A stretch of 64,000 bases of DNA from Maritimibacter dapengensis (GCF_019218265.1 NZ_JAHUZE010000001.1:930001-994000), one strand, 5' to 3'; shown: positions 1-9,152, numbered from the stretch's first letter. The notes: generated from the sequence alone by a model not told the origin. Numbers and translations are program-made.

Positions 1-871
1 CCAGCCTTTGTTCCTCATCGTTCGGGATGCCGAAGAGGTAAAGCGGTGCGCCGTCCGGGTGGCTTTCGTAGTGGCCTTCCATCGCCATGACCTTGGCAGG
101 CTGATATTCAAGCGTATTGAGGCCGTGCTGGTCGCCCAGAAAGATCTGGATCGGGGCGACGATGGCCGCCATCCACATCGCCATTGAGAACATCGTGCGC
201 GTGGCCTTGCTCGGTTCGGCACCTTCCTTGCGGCGGCGCAGGAGGTGGAACGCGCCGACGCCACCGACGATGAACGCGGTCGTAAGGTAGGCGGCGGTGA
301 CCGTGTGAGCGAGCCGGTAGGGGAAGGACGGGTTGAAGATCACTTTCCAGAAGTCGGTGGGAAGGAATTGCCCGGTTTCCGGGTCCACCATGAAGCCTGC
401 GGGCGTGTGCATCCACGAGTTGACCGAGAGGATCCAGAACGCGGAAATGAACGTGCCGACGGCGACCATCAGCGTCGCGGCCATGTGCAGGCCCGGTCCG
501 ACCCGTTCGCGCCCGAACAGCATGATTCCGAGGAAGCCCGCTTCGAGGAAGAAGGCCGACAGCACCTCATACGCCATCGGCGCGCCGATCACCGGGCCGG
601 CTTTGTCGGAAAATACGGACCAATTGGTGCCGAACTGATACGACATGACGATCCCGGACACGACGCCCATCGCGAAGGCGAGTGCGAAGATCTTGACCCA
701 ATATCGGAAGAGGTCGAGGTAATGCTCCTGTTTCGTCCAGAGCCACAGCGCGTTCAGCACGGCAAGAAAAGAGGCCAGGCCGATGGTGAAGGCGGGAAAC
801 AGAAAATGGAACGATACGGTGAAGGCGAACTGGATGCGTGCCAGCAGCACGGCGTCGACGTTTTCCCACAT
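1..871 (-). CDS. cydA: Cytochrome bd-type quinol oxidase subunit I, CIO type (5' part)
   Basis: The first 290 residues of a membrane quinol oxidase subunit that passes electrons from quinol to oxygen; the 3' end lies outside the window. The start ATG at 871 follows a GAGAGGGG ribosome site. Visible family marks are the haem-ligand His22 in SFHFLF, the QFGTNW segment near 79-84, and Glu102 and Glu110 in the AYEVLSAFFLEAGF helix, which match the two conserved glutamates of E. coli CydA. Wording such as MHTPAGF and NPSFPYRLAH is closer to CioA of the cyanide-insensitive branch than to E. coli CydA, but the Q-loop that would decide is not in view. cydB is expected beyond the left edge. Confidence 0.93.
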   Translation of the reverse strand, partial: MWENVDAVLLARIQFAFTVSFHFLFPAFTIGLASFLAVLNALWLWTKQEHYLDLFRYWVKIFALAFAMGVVSGIVMSYQFGTNWSVFSDKAGPVIGAPMAYEVLSAFFLEAGFLGIMLFGRERVGPGLHMAATLMVAVGTFISAFWILSVNSWMHTPAGFMVDPETGQFLPTDFWKVIFNPSFPYRLAHTVTAAYLTTAFIVGGVGAFHLLRRRKEGAEPSKATRTMFSMAMWMAAIVAPIQIFLGDQHGLNTLEYQPAKVMAMEGHYESHPDGAPLYLFGIPNDEEQRL

Positions 872-1092
872 ATGCGTCCCCTCTCTCGGCAGCCGGAACT
901 AAAAGTGTAACCTGATATATAACTTAAGCCCCGGTCCGCAGGGGGCGATTGGACAATTCGTCGCCGTCGGTCACGTCTGCTTGAGGAGAACCCGCGCCGA
1001 GCGATGTGAGTTCCCGAAAACCACAGAAAACGACCGGGCATGAAACCATTTCTTGGTCCATTGCGTAGCTTCATCAGACAGGGAGACACGAT

Positions 1093-1509
1093 ATGAGATC
1101 ATTTCTACGTGCTACCGCGTTCTCTGTGGCGCTGTTCCTGCCCTTGCAGGCAACCGCCCAAGAGGGCGCTGAAACCGCCATTCAGGGCGTGATTTCCGAT
1201 CAGTTCGACGCGTTTCTGGACGAGGACGTCAACACGGCCTGGACCTATGCGTCGCCAACCATCCAGATGCTGTTCCGCACGCCCGAGAACTTCGGAGCGA
1301 TGGTTCGGAACGGCTATCCGATGGTCTGGGCGCCGACCGAGACTAAGTTCCTCGAGTTGCGTGACGAGGATGGCGTGCCATGGCAACGCGTACAGGTGCG
1401 CGACGCTGCGGGTCAGTATCATGTGCTGGATTACAAAATGGTCGAAACCCCGGATGGTTGGCTGATCGACGCGGTGGAATTCATCGAGAGCATTGGGGTC
1501 GGCGTCTGA
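1093..1509 (+). CDS. DUF4864 secreted protein
   Basis: A 138-residue protein with a clear Sec signal peptide: Arg near the N-terminus, a hydrophobic stretch to about residue 20, and a likely cut after TATAQ. The rest (VISDQFDAFLDEDVNTAWTYASP..., ending with an IDAVEF strand) resembles DUF4864, a small NTF2/SnoaL-like fold of unknown role found in alphaproteobacteria. The start is preceded by CAGGGAGACACGAT. It probably sits in the periplasm. The next gene follows 39 bases later on the same strand, so the two may be co-transcribed. Function unknown. Confidence 0.75.
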   Translation: MRSFLRATAFSVALFLPLQATAQEGAETAIQGVISDQFDAFLDEDVNTAWTYASPTIQMLFRTPENFGAMVRNGYPMVWAPTETKFLELRDEDGVPWQRVQVRDAAGQYHVLDYKMVETPDGWLIDAVEFIESIGVGV

Positions 1510-1548
1510 GGCGTTGACCTCGGAAGAAATTCGGCGTGTGGTGGCGGC

Positions 1549-2283
1549 ATGACCACCGGATACGAACCCCTCGATACGCCGAAGCCGGTGGGCGAGGATA
1601 TCTGGATCGTCGACGGCCCGGCGATCCGTTTCTACGGGATGCCGTTTTCGACGCGGGCAACGATTGTCCGGCTTTCGGACGGCGCGCTCTGGATCCATTC
1701 TCCGACAAAGCTTAATGACCAGCTCGCCGACGCGGCCGCCGCTCTTGGTCCCGTGACACATCTCATTGCACCGAATTGGATACATTACGCCTACGTCCAC
1801 GAGTGGCAGGCCCGCTTTCCCGAGGCTCTGGCCTGGGCTGCGCCGGGTGTGGCGCGTCGGGCTGCCAGGAATGGATTGCCGGGGCGGTTCGACGAGGATC
1901 TTGGGCAAGAGCCTCCCGACCTATGGGTGGGCGAAATCGACCAGATGATCGTTCGTGGGTCAAACGTACATCGCGAGGCGGTGTTTTATCATCGCACGAG
2001 CCGGACACTGATCCTGACCGATCTGATCGAAAACTTCGAGAAGGCCAACATCCCTTGGTGGATGCGCGTCATCCTACCGCTTGTAGGCAACCTCGACCCG
2101 GACGGGGCCATGCCGCGCGATATGCGCTTTACCTTTCGCAAGCACCGAGACCTGCTTCGTGAGGATCTGGAACGCATGATCGCATGGGCGCCCGATCGCG
2201 TGATCCTGGCGCATGGGCGTTGGTATGAGACGAACGGCACCGCCGAATTGAGGCGGGCGTTCCGCTGGGCCTTGAATCCGTAG
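1549..2283 (+). CDS. DUF4336 protein, metallo-beta-lactamase-like
   Basis: A 244-residue cytoplasmic protein of the DUF4336 family, related to the metallo-beta-lactamase hydrolase fold. Family phrases near the N-terminus are WIVDGPAIRFYGMPF, TRATIVRLSDG and LWIHSP; further on come LIAPNWIHYAYVHEW and a VILAHG segment. The classic HxHxDH zinc motif is not present as such, so hydrolase activity cannot be assumed. No substrate is known. It lies 39 bases downstream of the DUF4864 gene. Confidence 0.75.
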   Translation: MTTGYEPLDTPKPVGEDIWIVDGPAIRFYGMPFSTRATIVRLSDGALWIHSPTKLNDQLADAAAALGPVTHLIAPNWIHYAYVHEWQARFPEALAWAAPGVARRAARNGLPGRFDEDLGQEPPDLWVGEIDQMIVRGSNVHREAVFYHRTSRTLILTDLIENFEKANIPWWMRVILPLVGNLDPDGAMPRDMRFTFRKHRDLLREDLERMIAWAPDRVILAHGRWYETNGTAELRRAFRWALNP

Positions 2284-2422
2284 GTTGCAAGCACCGAACG
2301 GTCGCCTCAGCGCCGATTAACATCCCCTGACTATCCCTTTTGCCCATCTCCGGGCGAGAGCCGCGTCGTGGTCGCATGCGCGTGCCCGCCGCCCGTTTCG
2401 CGGATCACCGAAAGGGTAACTC

Positions 2423-4711
2423 ATGAATATCTCGATCACCGAAGGCGTGGATCTCATGCCTCCGCAATTCGTCGATGGGCTGGACGTCTGGTCGAGCGAG
2501 AACGGCACGGCCGGGTCGGCGACATACGACGGGGCGGCGAATGCAGCCTATGTGCCTTCGGACCAGGATTTCGGTGGGTGCCTGGAACTGCTCAAGACAC
2601 AGGCCACGCAGAAGCTGCGCTGGACGGGCGAAACCCCGATCCTGCCCGGCACCTACCTTCGCATCACCGCGCGGGTGAAGGCGATGAGCGGGATTTTCCC
2701 CGATGTACGGATTGCAGCCTTTGCAATGGATGGAAGCGACAACCATGTTCCCGGGCTGGTCGAGGTCGGGTCGACAGTGACACTCGATACCTACGGCAAG
2801 GTTGTCGAGGTCTCGGCGATCGTCGGCACGGGAAACCGCGACGGCGTCGATATGATCTGGGGGGCGGGGCCGGTCTACGGCCATTTCGGGCTGGACCTGA
2901 TCGGCAGTTCCGGCGGGATCGTGCGTGTGGATGACATCATGATCGAAGACGTCACCTGGGCCTTCCTGCGCGAGATGTTCGACGTGGTCGACGTGCGGGA
3001 CTTCGGGGCGGTCGGAGATGGTATCACCGATGATCGCCCCGCATTTGCCGCAGCCGACGCCGCCGCCGCAGGACGGACCGTGATCGTGCCCGAGGGGACT
3101 TATCTTCTGGCGTCGAGCCTCACGATCTCCAACAAGGTGCGCTTCGAGGGTGTCGTGACGATGCCGGATGCCGCGCGGCTGGCTCTGGTGCGCAATTTCG
3201 ACCTGCCCACCTATGCAGATGCTTTCGGGGATGAGGTTCTGGGTTTCAAGAAAGGCTTCCAGGCGCTCCTGAACTTCTCGGACCATGACAGCTTCGACCT
3301 TGGTGGTCGGGTCTTAAACCTGGACGAGCCGATCGATATGCAGGCCGCGCTCAACGATGCCGACACGTTTCTGATCCGCCGGGTGATCCGCAACGGTGTG
3401 TTCTACGCTCAGAACACGGCCAAATGGGACCCGGAGGTGGTCACGAGCCAGGCGACTTACGACCCGAACAATCCCGGCATCCTCACCAATGTCGCCAACG
3501 CCGCCCAGATCCAGCCGGGATCGCAGATCACCGGCAATGGCGTGGGGCGAGAGGTATATGTGCAGGAGGTGAACGTCGCGGCCCAGACCGTGACGATCAC
3601 GCAAGGGCTCTACGGCGCCAACACGACGCAGAGCTACACCTTCACCCGCTACAAATACATGCTCGATTTCATGGGGTTCGAGAAACTGCGACGACTGACG
3701 TTCTCGGATGTCGAGTTTCAGATGAACGGGTATACGAACGGCATCCTGCTGGCCAAGACGGGCGAAAATTTCAACTTCAAGGACTGCTTTTTCATCAAGC
3801 CCAAGGACAAGGGAATCACGTCGGCCGGACGGGCGTGTCAGGATCTTCATCTCGACCGGTGCCAATTCATCTCGGCAGAGCAAAGCATCCCCGCGACCGA
3901 CCGCGTTTCCGTGGGCTTCAACGTCAATGCCAATGATTCCAAGATCCGCGACAACCGGTTCCAACGCATGGGGCTGTGCGGCATCCTGAACGGCACCGGC
4001 CACACGCTGGTCGGCAACCATTTCTTTCAGGGCGATGACGAGACGAACGCACCGCGTCTGGCAGGGATCGTGTTCTCTTACGAACCCTGCATGTCTTTCG
4101 TGACCGGCAACTACATCGACAATTGCGCGATCGAGTGGACGAACGAGCACGACGCCAAGCCCGACTTCGCGTCGGAATACAGCTTCGGCGGGCTGACCAT
4201 CACCGGAAACATCTTTTATTGCTCGAACGCCATCGCAAGCTTCCGTTTCATCCGTATCAAGCCTTACGGCACCGGGCATTTCCTGTCCGGTTTTCAGGTG
4301 AACGAGAACAGCTTCAACGGCGGTGGCGGGATCGACCGGGTCGAGGAGTGGGACACGACCTTTGCCGGTCCTGCCAAATGGAGTTTCCGCAACATTACCT
4401 TCGAACAGAACAACTTCAACGCCGTAGGCCAACGCACGATCAGCCCCGTGAGCCTGAAGTTCGATCAGGCGACGAATGCGGCGACGTGGACGCTGGACCC
4501 ATCTCAATATCTGCCCTTCGGCGGAAATGCGCGGCAAGTCACGTCGGTCGTCGCGGAAGGCAAGATCGAGAACAGTGGCAATAACGCCGTGTTCGATATG
4601 CCCTATGCGCTGGTCAATGCGGGGACCGAGAACAACCTCGTGCAGTTGAAGTGGTCTGAGGCGGTGCGGGGACGGGTGGTCGCCACGGTGCGGGTCGACA
4701 ACCCGGTCTGA
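2423..4711 (+). CDS. Right-handed beta-helix, pectate-lyase-superfamily protein (tailspike/tail-fibre-like)
   Basis: A 762-residue protein with no signal peptide. Residues 1-180 look like a carbohydrate-binding or attachment domain. At about 190-230 comes the hallmark of the pectate-lyase/GH28-related superfamily (VRDFGAVGDGITDD, then a TVIVPEGTY strand), found in phage tailspikes. The remainder is rich in Asn, Gly and Phe with repeated NxF turns, as in a stacked beta-helix. It stands alone, with no phage structural genes nearby, and ends at a strong terminator. An orphan tail fibre of a gene transfer agent, or a surface polysaccharide enzyme, are both possible. Start ATG follows AAGGGTAACTC. 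Confidence 0.72.
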   Translation: MNISITEGVDLMPPQFVDGLDVWSSENGTAGSATYDGAANAAYVPSDQDFGGCLELLKTQATQKLRWTGETPILPGTYLRITARVKAMSGIFPDVRIAAFAMDGSDNHVPGLVEVGSTVTLDTYGKVVEVSAIVGTGNRDGVDMIWGAGPVYGHFGLDLIGSSGGIVRVDDIMIEDVTWAFLREMFDVVDVRDFGAVGDGITDDRPAFAAADAAAAGRTVIVPEGTYLLASSLTISNKVRFEGVVTMPDAARLALVRNFDLPTYADAFGDEVLGFKKGFQALLNFSDHDSFDLGGRVLNLDEPIDMQAALNDADTFLIRRVIRNGVFYAQNTAKWDPEVVTSQATYDPNNPGILTNVANAAQIQPGSQITGNGVGREVYVQEVNVAAQTVTITQGLYGANTTQSYTFTRYKYMLDFMGFEKLRRLTFSDVEFQMNGYTNGILLAKTGENFNFKDCFFIKPKDKGITSAGRACQDLHLDRCQFISAEQSIPATDRVSVGFNVNANDSKIRDNRFQRMGLCGILNGTGHTLVGNHFFQGDDETNAPRLAGIVFSYEPCMSFVTGNYIDNCAIEWTNEHDAKPDFASEYSFGGLTITGNIFYCSNAIASFRFIRIKPYGTGHFLSGFQVNENSFNGGGGIDRVEEWDTTFAGPAKWSFRNITFEQNNFNAVGQRTISPVSLKFDQATNAATWTLDPSQYLPFGGNARQVTSVVAEGKIENSGNNAVFDMPYALVNAGTENNLVQLKWSEAVRGRVVATVRVDNPV

Positions 4712-4733
4712 TACCCTGAAGCGCGAAGTGTCG

Positions 4734-4765
4734 CCCCCGCCGATCCTGTCGGCGGGGGTTTTCGT
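4734..4765 (+). terminator. Rho-independent terminator after the beta-helix gene
   Basis: A perfect 10-bp GC-rich stem (CCCCCGCCGA / TCGGCGGGGG) with a 5-base loop, followed by TTTTCGTTT. It lies between two convergent genes. Confidence 0.9.
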
Positions 4766-4768
4766 TTG

Positions 4769-5137
4769 TCACTCCAAAACGAAGACGTTGAGCTTGTTGC
4801 CCGCCGGATCGCGGAAATAGCCGGCATAGAAGCCCGACCCGCGAGGGCCGGGTGCACCCTCGTCCGATGCGCCCAGGGAAAGGGCGAGTGCATGCACTTC
4901 GTCGACGGTCTCGCGGTTCCTGGCCATGAGGGCGAGCATAGTGCCGTTACCGGCTGTCGCCCGTCCGGCGTCGAACGGTCGGGTGAGCATCACCTGCGGG
5001 CGTTTCGGCCCGAAACTCCACGCGGCCAGCTTTGGGGTGCTATGGGAACGCACAGCACCCAAAGCGCCGAGCACGGCATCGTAGAACGCCGCATGTGTTT
5101 TCGGGTCGTTCGACCCGAGGGTTATGTATCCGATCAT
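4769..5137 (-). CDS. VOC (glyoxalase/bleomycin-resistance) family protein
   Basis: A 122-residue single VOC domain. It opens with MIGYITLGSNDPKTHAAFYDAVL, the usual first beta-alpha unit of this fold, and closes with FYAGYFRDPAGNKLNVF, the usual last strand with the DPxGN turn. Such proteins bind a divalent metal and act as isomerases, dioxygenases or binding proteins; the substrate cannot be told. An upstream in-frame ATG at 5185 exists, but the ATG at 5137 has an AGGAC site about 8 bases ahead and begins exactly at the fold, so it is preferred. It shares the intergenic terminator with the convergent gene. Confidence 0.85.
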   Translation of the reverse strand: MIGYITLGSNDPKTHAAFYDAVLGALGAVRSHSTPKLAAWSFGPKRPQVMLTRPFDAGRATAGNGTMLALMARNRETVDEVHALALSLGASDEGAPGPRGSGFYAGYFRDPAGNKLNVFVLE

Positions 5138-5283
5138 CTGGTTTGTCCTGATATGCGCGACCACGCCAGAGTCACGCGTGCGCACGCCCTGATTGGGCGG
5201 TCTGAAAGGCCCCGAGGGGCGGTGAGTTGCGAGCGATCAGGCAATCATGGGGTGAAGCTAGTGACCCTGTGACTTGCTGGCAA

Positions 5284-5301
5284 CCTTGATGCGTATCAAG
5301 G
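5284..5301. promoter_or_regulatory. FNR/FnrL-type box upstream of ppk2
   Basis: CCTTGATGCGTATCAAGG contains the exact FNR consensus TTGAT-N4-ATCAA, extended to a fully symmetric 18-bp palindrome apart from the four central bases. It lies about 50 bp before the ppk2 start, a position typical for oxygen-responsive activation. Confidence 0.75.
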
Positions 5302-5352
5302 CGCTTTGGAGCCAACGGCGCTATGATCATCGCAGCGCAAAGGGAGAAACGC

Positions 5353-6309
5353 ATGGACGGAAAAAGCATGACCGCGACGCAGAAGAAAGCCACCACGACA
5401 GCGGCCGAAACACCGACTTCGGTGGCCGCGGAGACCGAGGTGCATTCCTTTCCGACCGTGACGTCTGACCTCATCCGCCAGACCTTCGAGAACGGCGAAT
5501 ACCCCTACGAGGGCAAACTCGCGCGCAAGGACTACGAGACGCAGAAAGCCCAGCTTCAGGCTGAATTGCTCAAGGTTCAGAAATGGGCCGGTGAGACCGG
5601 GCAGAAATTCGTGCTTCTGTTCGAAGGCCGGGATGCGGCCGGCAAGGGCGGCACAATCAAGCGGTTCATGGAGCATCTGAATCCGCGCCTCGCGCGTGTC
5701 GTGGCGCTGAACAAGCCGACCGAAGAGGAAAAGGGTCAGTGGTTCTTCCAACGCTACGTGGAGCATCTGCCGACCGCCGGTGAAATGGTGTTCTACGACC
5801 GCTCCTGGTACAACCGCGCAGGCGTCGAGCGGGTCATGGGGTTCTGCACGCCCAACGAATACCTCGAGTTCATGCGGCAAGTTCCGGAGTTGGAACGTAT
5901 GCTCGTCCGGTCCGGCATCCGGCTCTACAAATACTGGTATTCCGTGACCCAGGAAGAACAGGCCAGCCGGTTCAAGGCACGCGAGACCGACCCGCTGAAA
6001 CGCTGGAAATTGTCTCCGGTCGACAAGGCGTCGTTGTCGAAGTGGTCGGATTACACCGAGGCCAAGGAGGCGATGTTCTTCTACACCGACACGGCGGACG
6101 CCCCTTGGACGATCGTGAAATCCAACGACAAGAAACGTGCGCGGCTTGAAGCGATGCGGCATTTCCTGTGGACGCTCGACTACCCGGACAAGGACCGTCA
6201 TATCGCCTGTGCGCCTGACCCGTTGATCGTGGGCCATGCGAGTCAGGTCATTCACGGGGCCGATCACATACTCGGAGCGAGCCTGCATCCCGATCATCGG
6301 AGAAGCTAG
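5353..6309 (+). CDS. ppk2: Polyphosphate kinase 2
   Basis: A 318-residue class I PPK2, which transfers phosphate between polyphosphate and nucleoside diphosphates. Walker A is FEGRDAAGKGGT (about 90-101) and the Walker B/lid segment is FYDRSWYNRAGVERVMGF (about 147-164); the family phrase WKLSPVDKASLSKW follows. The ATG at 5353 has an AAGGGAG site 5-6 bases upstream, better than an in-frame ATG at 5323. The N-terminal 45 residues are Thr/Ala-rich and probably flexible. The perfect FNR-type box upstream suggests low-oxygen control. The gene is monocistronic, with a hairpin following. Confidence 0.95.
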   Translation: MDGKSMTATQKKATTTAAETPTSVAAETEVHSFPTVTSDLIRQTFENGEYPYEGKLARKDYETQKAQLQAELLKVQKWAGETGQKFVLLFEGRDAAGKGGTIKRFMEHLNPRLARVVALNKPTEEEKGQWFFQRYVEHLPTAGEMVFYDRSWYNRAGVERVMGFCTPNEYLEFMRQVPELERMLVRSGIRLYKYWYSVTQEEQASRFKARETDPLKRWKLSPVDKASLSKWSDYTEAKEAMFFYTDTADAPWTIVKSNDKKRARLEAMRHFLWTLDYPDKDRHIACAPDPLIVGHASQVIHGADHILGASLHPDHRRS

Positions 6310-6346
6310 GCGAACCCGAGAGGCCGGAAGGCTGCTTCCGGCAGGA

Positions 6347-6373
6347 GAGGCCGCGCAGAGGAGGCGCGGCCTC
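6347..6373 (+). terminator. Hairpin after ppk2 (weak terminator)
   Basis: A 10-bp perfect stem GAGGCCGCGC / GCGCGGCCTC with a 7-base loop, followed by ATTCCTG rather than a T-run. Likely end of the ppk2 transcript; efficiency uncertain. Confidence 0.5.
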
Positions 6374-6489
6374 ATTCCTGTCGCGGCGGTCGCTTGCCTA
6401 GACACAGGGCATGCGTGCGACAGCTTGGCAGGTTGGGGGTGGGCAGGTTATTGTGCCGCAAAAGCAAACCCAAATCAGGGGCAGCAGGC

Positions 6490-7776
6490 ATGAGACAGTC
6501 CAAAGACATAAGCCGCCGTGCGGCGATAGCAGGCATTGGTGCGGCGACGATTCTAAGCGCCTGCGGGCGCAGTCCCGGCGGCGCGGCCATTGCGGGTCCG
6601 TCCGACCCGGCACCGGCGCGGCCCGCGTCGCGCATGACATCGAATTCCGGCTTCGACGGATGGGTGGCGAGCTTCAAGAACCGCGCAGAAGGCCAGGGGT
6701 ATACCCGCACCTTTCTCGACCGCGTGTTCCAAGGCGCGGGCTACATGCCAGATGTGATCGCGAAGGACCGTAAGCAGACCGAATTTACCCGGACGCTGGA
6801 AGATTACCTTGCGATTGCCGCGAGCGATGAGCGGGTGCGCAACGGGCGTGCGAAGTACAACCAGTACGGCAGCACCTTGCGGTCGATTGAGGCGAAATAC
6901 GGCGTCGAAGGAAAAATCGTCGCGGCGATCTGGGGCATGGAGTCGAGCTATGGTGCGCGGCGTGGTTCGGAACCGATCGTAAGCGCAATGGCGACCTTGT
7001 CCTACGACGGACGGCGCGGCGCGTTCTTTGAAAAGCAGCTCTTTGCGGTATTGAAGATCCTGCAATCGGGCGACACGACGCCCGAGAACATGCGCGGCTC
7101 CTGGGCCGGCGCGATGGGGCATACGCAGTTCATGCCCACATCCTACCTTGCCTATGCCGTGGATTTCACCGGAGACGGGCGGCGCGACATCTGGTCGGAC
7201 GATCCGACAGACGCCTTGGCTTCGGCTGCGAATTACCTGAAATCCTTCGGTTGGAAAACAGGCCAGCCCTGGGGTGTCGAGGTCAAGATTCCGGCCGGGT
7301 TCGACCGGTCACGCGCGGGTTTTTCGAACACCCGAAACGTCAGCGACTGGACCGCGATGGGCGTGCGCGACATGTCCGGCGGAACGGTGGGGAATTACGG
7401 CGCATCGCAGGTGATCGAGCCAGCGGGCGGGGGCGGACCGGCATTCATGGTCTTTAACAATTTCAACGTCATCAAGCGCTACAACAATGCGACGTCCTAT
7501 GCCATCGGTGTGGGTCATCTGGGCGATCGTATCGCTGGTGGCGGCCCGATCCGTGGCAATTTCGGGCCTGATCCGCAGGGTCTGACGCTCGAGGATCGAA
7601 AGGACATTCAACAGCGTCTGACCTCGAAGGGGTATGACACGGATGGTGCGGATGGTGTCATTGGTGCGAAATCCGAGGCGGCGATCCGGGCGTTCGAAAC
7701 TGCGAACGGAATGCCGTCGACGGGCCTTGCGACAAAGGCGCTGCTGGTCAGGCTGGGTGGTCGGCCAAGGGGCTAA
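6490..7776 (+). CDS. Lytic murein transglycosylase (MltB/SLT_2 type) with peptidoglycan-binding domain
   Basis: A 428-residue cell-wall enzyme that cleaves the MurNAc-GlcNAc bond to give 1,6-anhydro ends. The N-terminus carries SRRAAIAG and a lipobox-like ILSAC, so it looks like a twin-arginine and/or lipoprotein signal. The catalytic domain (about 45-330) contains IWGMESSYG with the probable catalytic Glu151, GAMGHTQFMP and AYAVDFTGDGRRDIW. The last 60 residues (LTLEDRKDIQQRL...GADGVIG) are a PG_binding_1 repeat. The ATG at 6490 follows a GGGGCAGCAGGC leader and begins right at the signal sequence; an upstream in-frame ATG at 6394 adds no plausible sequence. Confidence 0.93.
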   Translation: MRQSKDISRRAAIAGIGAATILSACGRSPGGAAIAGPSDPAPARPASRMTSNSGFDGWVASFKNRAEGQGYTRTFLDRVFQGAGYMPDVIAKDRKQTEFTRTLEDYLAIAASDERVRNGRAKYNQYGSTLRSIEAKYGVEGKIVAAIWGMESSYGARRGSEPIVSAMATLSYDGRRGAFFEKQLFAVLKILQSGDTTPENMRGSWAGAMGHTQFMPTSYLAYAVDFTGDGRRDIWSDDPTDALASAANYLKSFGWKTGQPWGVEVKIPAGFDRSRAGFSNTRNVSDWTAMGVRDMSGGTVGNYGASQVIEPAGGGGPAFMVFNNFNVIKRYNNATSYAIGVGHLGDRIAGGGPIRGNFGPDPQGLTLEDRKDIQQRLTSKGYDTDGADGVIGAKSEAAIRAFETANGMPSTGLATKALLVRLGGRPRG

Positions 7777-8411
7777 GACAGGGCCGAAACCAACGTGTCC
7801 CTGAACGCGTCGGCGGTCTGAAACCCCGACATGAGCGCGTCGGGCAAGCGGTCTTGCTCCTGTCTGTCGAGGTGCTTCCACATGACGAGGCCCTTGCGAC
7901 GCAGGAGGTCGGCATCCGGGTGATCTTGTGCGTAGGGCGACGGCACGCGTTTGAGTGCGGGTTCGTCGCTTACCCATCCTCCTGCTTTCAATTTTCGAAC
8001 ATTCGCCGCGACCGGATGACCTTCGGCGATATTCTCGCGCCACCGCGTAAGCGCGTCTTTCGGGAACATCATCGCCCCGACACCCATCTGGCAATACGCG
8101 CGCGATGCCCCGAACAGGTACGAGACCGGCACGTCACCGATCGACCATTGCATGTGGACATGCGTGTTGTAGGGCGTCTTGTCCTTCGAAAAGCGGACAT
8201 CCCGGTGGATGCGGTAAAGCTTCGGTCGCGTGTCCTGCTTAAGCTCCCGTTTCAGCCGCGCTTTGATTTCGTCCAGAAGGAGGGTCGCCGGGCGTTTGAT
8301 GTCGGCTTCATACCGCGACTTGTTGGCATTGAACCACTCGCGATCGTTGTGCGCGGAGAGATCGTCGAGAAACCTGAGCGCGCGGGGGAGAATATCCTGA
8401 AATCCATCCAT
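7773..8411 (-). CDS. DUF2461 (TIGR02453) family protein
   Basis: A 212-residue protein of the DUF2461 family. Conserved phrases seen are LSAHNDREWFNANKSRYE near residues 22-40, KLYRIHRDVRFSKDKTPYNTH near 70-95 and GAMMFPKDALTRWR further on. The role of the family is unknown. The ATG at 8411 has an AGGAGG site, and everything read upstream is non-homologous leader. It overlaps the convergent transglycosylase gene by 4 bases and is divergent from the methyltransferase. Confidence 0.85.
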   Translation of the reverse strand: MDGFQDILPRALRFLDDLSAHNDREWFNANKSRYEADIKRPATLLLDEIKARLKRELKQDTRPKLYRIHRDVRFSKDKTPYNTHVHMQWSIGDVPVSYLFGASRAYCQMGVGAMMFPKDALTRWRENIAEGHPVAANVRKLKAGGWVSDEPALKRVPSPYAQDHPDADLLRRKGLVMWKHLDRQEQDRLPDALMSGFQTADAFRDTLVSALS

Positions 8412-8500
8412 CGCCAAACCTCCTGATCCGTGGCAGTTTGGCGCAAACCGCGCCGCAGGCAAGCCCGACATGCCAGACCTGCTGACAGGAGATGTCAGGA

Positions 8501-9097
8501 ATGTGGAACCAACGCTTCGACACTGACGAGTATATCTTCGGCAAGACTCCGTCGCAGTTTCTCGTGTCCCACGAGGGTCTGTTTGCGCCGGGATTGACCG
8601 CACTCGCAATTGCCGATGGCGAGGGGCGCAATTCCGTCTGGTTGGCCGAGCAGGGCCTGGACGTGACCGCGATGGAGGGCAGCCCGAATGCCATCGCCAA
8701 GGCCAGGAAGCTCGCCGAAGAGCGTGGCGTCGATGTGTCGTTCCGGGAGGCCGACATATTCACCTATGACTGGGACACCACCAACTACGATTTCGTGATA
8801 GGTGTGTTTTTTCAGTTCATGGGGCCGGACGCCCGCGAAGACGTGTTCGCTGGGATGAAGCGTGCCACGAAGCCGTCCGGGCGCGTATTGATCCACGGAT
8901 ATACCCCGAAACAGCTCGAATACGGCACCGGGGGGCCGAAGGCGATCGAGAACCTCTATACCGAGGAGATGCTTGCGAAAGCGTTCGCCGGTTGGAAGAT
9001 CGAACGGCTCGAATCCTACGAGACGGAACTGGACGAAGGCGCAGGACATGCCGGAATGTCCGCGGTCATCGACCTCGTCGCGCAGAAGCCGGGGTGA
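8501..9097 (+). CDS. Class I SAM-dependent methyltransferase
   Basis: A 198-residue methyltransferase opening with MWNQRFDTDEYIFGKTPSQFL. Its SAM-binding motif I, LAIADGEGRNSVWLAEQG, is followed by the acidic strand-2 loop (VTAMEGSP) and VSFREADIFTYDW, as in the TehB-like/Methyltransf_25 group. The substrate is unknown. Two ATGs lie close together: the one at 8492 sits directly on the AGGAG, whereas the one at 8501 is 9 bases after it and is preferred. Confidence 0.85.
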   Translation: MWNQRFDTDEYIFGKTPSQFLVSHEGLFAPGLTALAIADGEGRNSVWLAEQGLDVTAMEGSPNAIAKARKLAEERGVDVSFREADIFTYDWDTTNYDFVIGVFFQFMGPDAREDVFAGMKRATKPSGRVLIHGYTPKQLEYGTGGPKAIENLYTEEMLAKAFAGWKIERLESYETELDEGAGHAGMSAVIDLVAQKPG

Positions 9098-9152
9098 GCG
9101 GCGTCGCGTCACGGGTTTCCCGAACGCACCGCGCGTGGCATGAAACACGGCC

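Noticed and set aside
4123-4584. Second gene inside the beta-helix protein region
   Set aside because: An Arg-rich out-of-frame reading of the large gene without its own start signals or domain.
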